Source: a virus
IMG/VR virus record: IMGVR_UViG_3300025928_000014
Span: 1 to 46,900 of that record
Reading direction: 5' to 3' (one strand)
Length of the DNA: 46,900 nucleotides
The notes beneath the pieces are model-generated. The model saw nothing but the letters and a program-made list of their open reading frames with translations, was not told where the DNA came from and did not search any database. Within the stretch, counting starts at the first letter, position 1. Each line of letters opens with the position of its first letter. Made by a program: the position numbers and the translations under genes. Shown piece after piece: positions 1 to 7,481 of the stretch.

Positions 1-136
1 CTACGCCCGTGGTGGCAGTCTGCGCCACGGGCGGCACAGCCGTCGTAGCCGCTCACGATTTAGGAGTCGTGCCGAACAGCATTAGCGTGGTGCCATGGAT
101 TGATGCGCGATGGTGGGCTGACGAGGGCGACCGCAA
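1..136. repeat. Terminal redundancy, left copy
   Basis: This stretch recurs at 46766-46900. The two copies match base for base except that the run of three G at 125-127 has only two G in the right copy. The repeat lies inside a gene that is open only when the two ends are joined, so it marks the closure point of a circular or circularly permuted assembly, not a biological end. The right copy's missing G would shift the reading frame, so the left copy is probably correct. Confidence 0.95.
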
Positions 137-212
137 AATGTGGACTGAACGGGCGATCGTGTTTCATGCGAGCGCCAAAGGCCGCTACACCGTAAAGGCC
201 GGATCTTTATGA
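1..212 (+). CDS. Small phage protein, C-terminal part (gene begins at 46678)
   Basis: This is the 3' part of a 99-residue protein that starts with GTG at 46678 and crosses the genome junction. The frame is continuous through the terminal repeat and ends with TGA at 210-212, overlapping the ATG of the next gene (ATGA). The protein has no signal peptide or membrane segment and matches no family I recognise. It lies in the late operon between a small structural gene and the nozzle-like gene, so a small virion or tail component is the likeliest role; that is inference from position only. Confidence 0.75.
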   Translation, partial: TPVVAVCATGGTAVVAAHDLGVVPNSISVVPWIDARWWADEGDRKMWTERAIVFHASAKGRYTVKAGSL

Positions 213-2509
213 CGCAGACGGGAAAGCGCACCGCCACGATTCCGATGCGTTCGGAAAAAGGCATGTGGGCGATTAATTCGTCTGCGCCCGGCGATGCCGC
301 CGAAGTTCCGGATGGCTATGCGCTACTGCTGCACAACTATCTGACTCGCCCACTCCGGCAGATTCGCAGGCCACCCTTCGTCTATGACTCGCTGATGAGC
401 GTCGCGAACCTCTTGCGATGGGAGGATATGGCGAATCAAGTCACAAAAACGCTCGCCGTTGATGCGTCGCAAAATCTCCGCACGAAGGATTCTACCGGCC
501 TGGGTTACACGGCGGCGGTTGTCACCGGAACGCCGTCTGGGCGTCTGACTGATTTCGCTAACTTCATGGGGAAGGTTTACCAGATGTTCGACGACGGCGC
601 AGGAACGCCCGCTGGCGCCTCGGTCTATGACGGCTCCAGCGTGTCCTCGTCGCCGTTCAACACCGCTATCACTGCCCGCACAATCACATCCTTTATCGAG
701 CGTTTGTTCTTGGCCTGTCCCCGCGTCACGGTCAATAACCTACTCGGAACCACGAAAGCCTACCGTGCCACTGCCGGAAACTGGACCCTGGGCAACGTGG
801 ATGCAGACGACGTCGTCGCTGGCGGAACGACGACGGGGAGACTCACCCCGACCGATGCAACGACGGCTTTCGCCTACGCCGACGCGGAAACGCTAGTCGG
901 GCAGGCGTCAGTTACAAAGCGCGTATACCGCTGTGATCTTCAAGCCGTGTCGGCGAGCTATGACATGCCGGTGACGATCGCCGTGCGCTTGGCCGCGACG
1001 TGGAACGTCGGCGATGCCGTTTCGAGCGGCGGCCTCATAACACCTTCCGCTCGAAACGGGTTTGTGTATCGCGCGCAAAACGCCGGGACGACTGGAGGGG
1101 CGGAGCCAACGTGGGCGACGACGCTTGGCAGCACTGTTACTGACAACGGAATCACTTGGATTTGCTACCAATCAGACACCTTGGGGTTTGTCGAGACTTC
1201 GATTTTCAACAGCACGGCGATACCGTCGTGGCAGCCCGTTTATGTCTCGGCTGATCTACCTCCAGATCCGGATACCTACGTTGTTCGCACCTGGATTATT
1301 TTCGGAAACAGCGCTACGCCGACGTACACGCTGGCACCGCTTAATTTCGCGTACCGCGACGGCCTCGCGGACGGCAACCCGGCGAAGCAAAATCACGGGC
1401 AGCAATATACGGCCGGAGACTTTTACCCGCCATTCTTCAACCAGGAAGCGTCCGCGACTGCTACTGTCAACTTAGATGCCGTGGTGTGGTCTGAGATTCA
1501 GGAACCGAAGCGCATCCTCGCCAAGAACACGTTCACGCTGCCGGAAGTCGCCGGACTCCCGATCGCAGCGTGCCAAGTCGCGGGGCGGTATGTCGTGTTC
1601 AAGCGGCGCGGCTTTTGGGTTTTCAAGCGCACGACGGACAAGAACGTGCCGATTCTACCGGAGAAGCCTGCAAACACAGAGATAGGCTGTATCGGGCCTC
1701 GCGCATGGGACACATTCGGCGCCGGACAAACCACGGACTTCCGCAAGGCGCAGGGCGATACACTCTACTGGATCGGCGAGAATGGTATTTATCGCATGGG
1801 CGACGACTGGAATCCGGAAGAGATCGGCGGCCCGGCCATGCGTGAAGAGATCATGGCGCGAGGCGCGGGATGGGTCGAAAGTCAGGCGACCTACAACATC
1901 CCCTTTCTCGTCGTCGAGCACGCAAATAGAGAAGTGTGGGTTTATACGCAGGCGGGTAAAATCTACGTCTACCACATCCTTTCTGGCGCATGGTCATACA
2001 TCGACGTGAGCGGGGCGCCCCCCGTGCGTTCCATGCTCTACGACTTCGTCGGCGGCCGAATGCTTGTCTCCTTCGGAGGTTTTGGCGTGACGCGGCTCAT
2101 GGAGACATCCACCGCGAAGGACACCATTGACAACACCGCTACGCCGCTCACAGTGACGGCGGACGTGATCTACAAGCCGCTGGAGCTTTATGCTCCTCGT
2201 TATGAGGCTTACCTCGAGGAAGTCGGCGTGTTTCACCTTGCGACAGCGAGTCAGACTGGACAGACTGTTACACCATCCTATAGCTACGACCGCGGTACAA
2301 CGTTCACAACGCCTGCCGGATACCCGGCCACGATCAGCCTTTCGACTCCTCGCGTTCGTCTTCCGATTGGCGCGATGGGTCCTTCAGTCACCGTGAAGAT
2401 CAGCGCCGCCGGGGGCGGCGGGCAAACGAATTGGTCGATTTCGAAGGCGGATGCTACACTTCAGGTCAAGCGCGGCGAGCTGCCGTGGGTTAACGCAACG
2501 ACTGCGTAA
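209..2509 (+). CDS. Nozzle-like / DNA-stabilisation tail protein
   Basis: A 766-residue late protein that starts with ATG overlapping the previous stop. It is rich in beta-forming sequence and has repeated short motifs typical of propeller blades, such as RGFWVFKRT near residue 470, YWIGENGIYRMG near 520 and EVWVYTQAGKIYVYH near 575. This combination is characteristic of podovirus tail proteins that plug the exit channel after packaging (P22 gp10 and T7 gp12 type proteins). Its position after the adaptor gene and before the ejection proteins fits. The exact homologue is not certain; it could also be a general virion structural protein. Confidence 0.65.
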   Translation: MTQTGKRTATIPMRSEKGMWAINSSAPGDAAEVPDGYALLLHNYLTRPLRQIRRPPFVYDSLMSVANLLRWEDMANQVTKTLAVDASQNLRTKDSTGLGYTAAVVTGTPSGRLTDFANFMGKVYQMFDDGAGTPAGASVYDGSSVSSSPFNTAITARTITSFIERLFLACPRVTVNNLLGTTKAYRATAGNWTLGNVDADDVVAGGTTTGRLTPTDATTAFAYADAETLVGQASVTKRVYRCDLQAVSASYDMPVTIAVRLAATWNVGDAVSSGGLITPSARNGFVYRAQNAGTTGGAEPTWATTLGSTVTDNGITWICYQSDTLGFVETSIFNSTAIPSWQPVYVSADLPPDPDTYVVRTWIIFGNSATPTYTLAPLNFAYRDGLADGNPAKQNHGQQYTAGDFYPPFFNQEASATATVNLDAVVWSEIQEPKRILAKNTFTLPEVAGLPIAACQVAGRYVVFKRRGFWVFKRTTDKNVPILPEKPANTEIGCIGPRAWDTFGAGQTTDFRKAQGDTLYWIGENGIYRMGDDWNPEEIGGPAMREEIMARGAGWVESQATYNIPFLVVEHANREVWVYTQAGKIYVYHILSGAWSYIDVSGAPPVRSMLYDFVGGRMLVSFGGFGVTRLMETSTAKDTIDNTATPLTVTADVIYKPLELYAPRYEAYLEEVGVFHLATASQTGQTVTPSYSYDRGTTFTTPAGYPATISLSTPRVRLPIGAMGPSVTVKISAAGGGGQTNWSISKADATLQVKRGELPWVNATTA

Positions 2510-2524
2510 TGGAGGGCTGGCAGA

Positions 2525-3415
2525 ATGGCACTTTCCGATTGGGCTCAAATCGCTGCGCTCCTATATGGCATCCATAAGTCGAATCAGGCGCCGAACTTCT
2601 ACACGGCGCCGCCGACGCCTACCGAGCAGTGGAAAACGGATGCGCTCAAGAATCTATTTAATTACACGTCCGAGTTTACCGACCAATACCTCAACGGAAT
2701 CTCCAACCTGAACCCCGACTTCCGGCTGAATACGGATGCTGTTGGAAACCCGGCGTTCATGGGCGGCATCCACGTGCCGACCTTCGACACATCGAAGATG
2801 CACAAGCCCACGGCGAACGCAACGAACAACAACACCACGGCGCCTGGGCCGCAGGGCAATCCCAACGATGGCGTGACTGGAGATCCTTTCGGACACATGG
2901 GGGCGCCAGCAGGTACGTCCGGAGATCCATTTGGCAATCTTCCAGATCAGACCAATTCTAAAACGATCAGTAATTGGGACGATATCAAGTCTCTCGGCTC
3001 AGCCGCGTTTAATTTCGCCATGTCGCTCAATTCTGCCGGAATGCCGTTCGGGGCGATTGTCGCAACCATCAAGCGCGTGTTCGCAGATCAGTTGCCAACA
3101 CCTAAGCCAAATGACGTGAGCGCCGACAATCTGCGCCCGTCCGGCATCGTGTTCCCTCCGGAGCAGACGATGCCCCGCGAACACATTCCTGATCAAACCA
3201 ACGCGCAGCGTTCCGGCAACGCCTTTATCAATAGCCAGAATATCGGCCTGGGCAATCTCGGATGGACTGCGCCAGAGGGCCAAGGTCAGAATCAGCCCGG
3301 CTTCGGTTATGGACTTCCCTATAACGCGTTTTACGGCGGTGATGGCAGTTCCGAATGGAACGCACCGAATCCGAGCTCACCGTTCCGCCGCAGCTCTGTG
3401 GGACAGAAGGTCTAA
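2525..3415 (+). CDS. Virion or ejection protein, unknown family
   Basis: A 296-residue protein with a good ribosome site (GGAGG at 2512-2516). It is rich in Asn, Gly, Pro and Gln and poor in charged residues. A short repeated element, GDPFGHM / GDPFGNL, occurs near residues 119 and 135, and an amphipathic or weakly hydrophobic stretch lies around 155-185. It is the first of four adjacent large genes with ejection-protein-like composition. I recognise no enzyme motif, and its assignment as an internal virion protein rests on composition and neighbours. Confidence 0.6.
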   Translation: MALSDWAQIAALLYGIHKSNQAPNFYTAPPTPTEQWKTDALKNLFNYTSEFTDQYLNGISNLNPDFRLNTDAVGNPAFMGGIHVPTFDTSKMHKPTANATNNNTTAPGPQGNPNDGVTGDPFGHMGAPAGTSGDPFGNLPDQTNSKTISNWDDIKSLGSAAFNFAMSLNSAGMPFGAIVATIKRVFADQLPTPKPNDVSADNLRPSGIVFPPEQTMPREHIPDQTNAQRSGNAFINSQNIGLGNLGWTAPEGQGQNQPGFGYGLPYNAFYGGDGSSEWNAPNPSSPFRRSSVGQKV

Positions 3416-5737
3416 ATGACAGTTCCGAGCGCATGGGCCAATCCTTCCGTATGGCCTGAATACAACCCGGCCGGCGACACCGCCAACGGGCAGCTTGGCG
3501 CCTACACGCCGCAGTCGCAGACAAACGCCGTCACGCAACAGCCGACGAGCTCGGACAATCCGTTCGCGGATGTGCTGAACCATGTAGGCAACTGGCAGCC
3601 GTACACTGCGCCACCGCCACAGCCTGACAACACAACCTCGCCGAATTCGAATCCGTTCGCGAAAGCTGCTACGAACTTCAACGCCGCACCGAACAGCACG
3701 AGCCCTGATGATCCGTGGGCTCAAATGTTAGCCAAGGCGCAGAGCTATGTTTACGATCCAATCTCTGGCGCGCCTGACCTAACGGCCTACTATAAAGCGA
3801 TTCTAGGCAATGGCGCAGGCCCGCAGTCCGTCAAAAATCCAGACGATCCGGCGCTCGGTCCTGGCGATGGGTCTGGTCCGCAGCCGAATCCAGATCCGAC
3901 GACGCCAGACCCAAACGACCCCGGCAAGCATCGTGCTGCCGCGCCCGGGCAACGGCCAAGCGATACTGACTACGAAAATCTCGCGGCGTGGTACAGAAAG
4001 ACGCAGGTCGGGCCGAATGGCGACTTCAAGGGCGCTACGCCGATGGACGTCTACAACTGGCAAAAAACAGCCAGCAACGTGCCTTTCGAGCAGTGGTACG
4101 ACCAGAACGTGCGACCGCATTTACCACCCGCGCCGGCCGGTGGCGATGCTGACCCGAACGCCGCCGCAGCATGGTATAGACAATTCACCGGCTACGAAGG
4201 TGTGACGCCCGCCGATGTCGTCGAGTATCGGCAAAATCCCGGTGCGATGGATTTCGCGCAGTGGTATGACGCCAACAAACGTATTTACGACAACCAGCGT
4301 TATCCATGGCAGCCAAATCCGTTTTCTGGTGGTACAAAGCCGTTCGGGTTAGGCGCGGAGGACCCTGTCGTCGCTGCCGCGTGGTATCGCACGTTCAACG
4401 GGCCGACTGGCGATTATCACGGCGTCACCGCGATTGACGTCAACGATTACCGAGCCAGCCAAGAAGCTGCACAGGGGATGACCTTCGCCGAGTGGTACGA
4501 CAAATTTCGAAGACCCGATGTCCCGCCGGCTCCAGTCGGCGGCGACGCCGATCCCGATGTCGCCGCGAAGTGGTACGCGAAGTTCAAGGGCTACGAGAAC
4601 GTCACGGCCGACGATGTGAAGGCGTATCGTGATTGGGCGGCATCCGCATCGCCGAATGATCCTCTCGTCAAAGCATACGGCGGCCAAGTCGATTTCGCTC
4701 TATGGTATGACCTGAATCGCCGAGGCGGGGGGAAGAATCTCTATCCGTGGATGCGTCCAGATACGAATCCCGGTATGACGTGGCCGGGCGCATCTGACTA
4801 CGTTGATCCTAACGCGCCGAAAAATCCGGACCCGAACACCACGCCTCCGCCGCCTCCGCCTGGCACTGGCGCCCCTCCGCCCCCCGACAACGCGCCGCCC
4901 CCTCCGCCCCCTCCGCCCCCAAGCACGGCGCCCCCTCCGCCCAATACGACACCGCCCCCGCCACCTCCGAGTGTCACGCCACCGCCGGGCAATAACCCTG
5001 ACGCCAACATACAGAATCTCATCGACCTCTTCACCAAAAACTACACGAACAATCAGAAGCAGCCGGGGGTTGAATCGCTGCTCGATCCGATGTTTACGCA
5101 GCAGCGCCAAAACCTCATCGGTGACTTGAGGGCCGACGCGGCCGCCACTGGCGCTATCAATTCTGGTGGATTCGGCGAAAACGAAGCGTTAGCCGTGAGT
5201 AACCTTTCCGCTCAGCAATCGGGGCAGCTCGCCGGAGAGCTCGGCAAGGAATACCTCGCCGTTGTCCAGCAAAACACCGACCTCGCGAAAATCTCGACCG
5301 AGGCGGGTATGCAGCAGTACGTCACTGATCTAAATAACGACCTCGAAAAGTTCAAAGTCGTCAGTAATGATGACCTTCAAAAGTATCTCGACAACAACGA
5401 TAACATTCTTAAAAAGTACGGCATCGACACGAACGACGTGATGCAGCGCTACATCGCGAATCTCGATCTCCAAGGAAAGAAGTATCAGGCCGACAGGGCG
5501 GTAGATGCTGCGCAACTCCAAGCTGCCGCGGCCTCGGCTGCGTCCATCGCGGCATCGAATGCGGCAAACATGCGCGCTCAGCTCGAAAACCAGCTTGGTT
5601 TGGCGCAGCTTGGCGTGCAACGTGAGGCGAACATCGGCAACTTCATTCTCGGTCTGATGGGGCTCGGCGTCACGAATCTTGACCAACTCCAAAACATCCT
5701 AAACGGTCTGCCGAATGGAACCGTGGTGACGAAGTGA
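3416..5737 (+). CDS. Large ejection-type protein with four WY repeats and poly-Pro linker
   Basis: A 773-residue protein starting directly after the previous stop. Residues about 185-440 hold four divergent tandem repeats of 60-70 residues. Each begins AxWYrxF (Trp near 191, 253, 323 and 386) and ends with a dFaqWYDxnR-type motif. A poly-proline linker with repeated PPPPPP blocks covers about 476-525. The C-terminal 240 residues are Ala/Gln-rich and predicted helical or coiled coil, with an AAATGAINSGGFGE stretch of a type seen in phage injection proteins. The architecture suggests a repeat head, a flexible linker and a helical bundle, delivered with the DNA. The function is inferred from architecture and position. 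Confidence 0.6.
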   Translation: MTVPSAWANPSVWPEYNPAGDTANGQLGAYTPQSQTNAVTQQPTSSDNPFADVLNHVGNWQPYTAPPPQPDNTTSPNSNPFAKAATNFNAAPNSTSPDDPWAQMLAKAQSYVYDPISGAPDLTAYYKAILGNGAGPQSVKNPDDPALGPGDGSGPQPNPDPTTPDPNDPGKHRAAAPGQRPSDTDYENLAAWYRKTQVGPNGDFKGATPMDVYNWQKTASNVPFEQWYDQNVRPHLPPAPAGGDADPNAAAAWYRQFTGYEGVTPADVVEYRQNPGAMDFAQWYDANKRIYDNQRYPWQPNPFSGGTKPFGLGAEDPVVAAAWYRTFNGPTGDYHGVTAIDVNDYRASQEAAQGMTFAEWYDKFRRPDVPPAPVGGDADPDVAAKWYAKFKGYENVTADDVKAYRDWAASASPNDPLVKAYGGQVDFALWYDLNRRGGGKNLYPWMRPDTNPGMTWPGASDYVDPNAPKNPDPNTTPPPPPPGTGAPPPPDNAPPPPPPPPPSTAPPPPNTTPPPPPPSVTPPPGNNPDANIQNLIDLFTKNYTNNQKQPGVESLLDPMFTQQRQNLIGDLRADAAATGAINSGGFGENEALAVSNLSAQQSGQLAGELGKEYLAVVQQNTDLAKISTEAGMQQYVTDLNNDLEKFKVVSNDDLQKYLDNNDNILKKYGIDTNDVMQRYIANLDLQGKKYQADRAVDAAQLQAAAASAASIAASNAANMRAQLENQLGLAQLGVQREANIGNFILGLMGLGVTNLDQLQNILNGLPNGTVVTK

Positions 5738-5746
5738 GGCGATCGA

Positions 5747-7480
5747 ATGGCTAACGTAGTTGCGCTCAATCGCCCCTCCACTATGGATTATATAAACCAG
5801 TTCGTGCAACATTTGTCTCAGCGCGAAGCCGACCAAAAAAATGAGGACGCACAACAGGCGACCGAGGATGTGCGGCAACAGGATTTGGCGCTGCGCCAGC
5901 AACAGCTACAGCAGACCGGCGATTATCAGCAGGGAATGCTCAAGCAAGGGCAGGACACGCTCGCCAGTTCGCAGCGTCTTGCTGCGGCGCAAAACGTCAT
6001 CGCTGGCGTGAAGCATCACATGGAGGCGGGGGATAGAGACGGCGCGCTGAAGGTGATCAACGACGCGCTCACCGCAGATCCGTCACTCGGAAGCCTGCAT
6101 CTTGGCGCCTTAGTTGGTAGCGGCACGACCGCACTCGACACGACAGCCGCCAACGCCGCGAAGTATTCGGCGGACCAGACCGGAATCGCGGCGTCGGGGG
6201 GCACTGACCCGAACGCGATCAACCTTACAATGAAAGTAGGCTCGGCGCAGTCTTTCATGCCGCCAGAGGGATTCAGGCAGCAGCAGGCGACCGACCTTCA
6301 GGCGCGGACCTCGTCTCCCGCGCCGCAACCGCCTCCTGTGGCTCCAGGGAGCGCGCCATCGGCTTCCTCGCCCGGCGCCCCACCATCGACACCGGCAGCG
6401 CCGATCTCGTCCCCGGCGGGCCAGCAAGGGCCTCCCACGCCGCCTCCGAACCCGTTCTTGGCCTCCATCCCGAAGCCGACCGGGAACGCCGTGACGGACT
6501 ACGAGGCGCGCTCCACGTCGGCCATGCCGACTTCCGCCGAGAATCTGACCGCGCAGACGACTGAGAACGACTCTCGGCGCTCGGCGCAGGCGCAGCGTGA
6601 CGTGGCGGCGATGCACATCAAGGCGCAAAAGGATATGGAAGCGATGCGGCAGGGCGCCGCGCCTGCCATGTTCGGGGCAACGCCGAGCGGTCAGGGCGGC
6701 AGCGCGTCGTTAGCCGACGCGTCGCCAATCGTGAAGGCTCTCATTAACCGTGACTACGACCCGATGCTGATGCGACGGTGGAAGCCGGAACAGCAAGCCG
6801 CGATTATGGCCGAGGTTCAGAAGTACGACCCCGGTTTCAACATGAACGACTACCCCACGCAGGCGGCGACGAAAAAGGACTTCAACTCTGGTAAGTCGGC
6901 CGCCGCAGTGCGATCCATCAATCAGCTTATCGGCCATCTGAACACGCTGAATACATACGGCGACAAACTAAATAACTCGCGTTTCCCGATGTGGAATGCC
7001 GTCGCCAACACCGTGGAACGGCAGGCCGGGAACGAAGGCTTACAGGAATCCATGGGGCAGTACGATCGCGCGGCGCACGCTGTGGGGAATGAGCTCGAAA
7101 CGATGCTACGCGGGTCGTCCGTCTCTGGTGAGAAGGAGCGCGAGGCCGTTCAGTCGGCGTTCTCTCACAACACGACGCCGGCCGATCGTAAGGGCGCAAT
7201 CAACGCCGCACTTGACCTAATGGCGAGCCGCCTGCGCGAGCTCGATGACCAGTACACGAAGGGTGTTGGCCGCCAGCGCGATTTTTCGATCCTCAATCCA
7301 GCCTCGCGCTCGATCTTACAGAAGTTCGGCGTATCGGCGGACTCTCTTGATGCGCCGGGCGTTGGCGGCGGTGCTGCGCCGCAGACGCAGCCGACAGGAC
7401 AGCCCAAAGTAGGCGACAAGAAAACCTTCCCGAATGGGCGCGTCGGCGTTTGGGATGGCGTAGGCTGGATGGCTCAGTGA
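5747..7480 (+). CDS. Internal virion / ejection protein with N-terminal coiled coil
   Basis: A 577-residue protein with an SD-like GAGG at 5737-5740. Residues 20-75 are strongly coiled-coil-like and Gln-rich. Residues about 185-245 form a Pro/Ala/Ser linker, followed by a long helical region with few aromatics. A compact C-terminal end reads KKTFPNGRVGVWDGVGW, reminiscent of small beta domains at the ends of ejection proteins. It sits between two other ejection-type genes. I see no catalytic motif. Confidence 0.6.
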   Translation: MANVVALNRPSTMDYINQFVQHLSQREADQKNEDAQQATEDVRQQDLALRQQQLQQTGDYQQGMLKQGQDTLASSQRLAAAQNVIAGVKHHMEAGDRDGALKVINDALTADPSLGSLHLGALVGSGTTALDTTAANAAKYSADQTGIAASGGTDPNAINLTMKVGSAQSFMPPEGFRQQQATDLQARTSSPAPQPPPVAPGSAPSASSPGAPPSTPAAPISSPAGQQGPPTPPPNPFLASIPKPTGNAVTDYEARSTSAMPTSAENLTAQTTENDSRRSAQAQRDVAAMHIKAQKDMEAMRQGAAPAMFGATPSGQGGSASLADASPIVKALINRDYDPMLMRRWKPEQQAAIMAEVQKYDPGFNMNDYPTQAATKKDFNSGKSAAAVRSINQLIGHLNTLNTYGDKLNNSRFPMWNAVANTVERQAGNEGLQESMGQYDRAAHAVGNELETMLRGSSVSGEKEREAVQSAFSHNTTPADRKGAINAALDLMASRLRELDDQYTKGVGRQRDFSILNPASRSILQKFGVSADSLDAPGVGGGAAPQTQPTGQPKVGDKKTFPNGRVGVWDGVGWMAQ

Positions 7481-7481
7481 C

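Noticed and set aside
1-136. Packaging direct terminal repeat of the virion DNA
   Set aside because: The repeat lies inside an open gene and is short, so overlap of assembly ends is a simpler explanation than a true virion terminal repeat.
4845-4990. Tandem DNA repeat in the CCTCCGCC-rich stretch
   Set aside because: It is explained by the poly-proline linker it encodes; the units are irregular.
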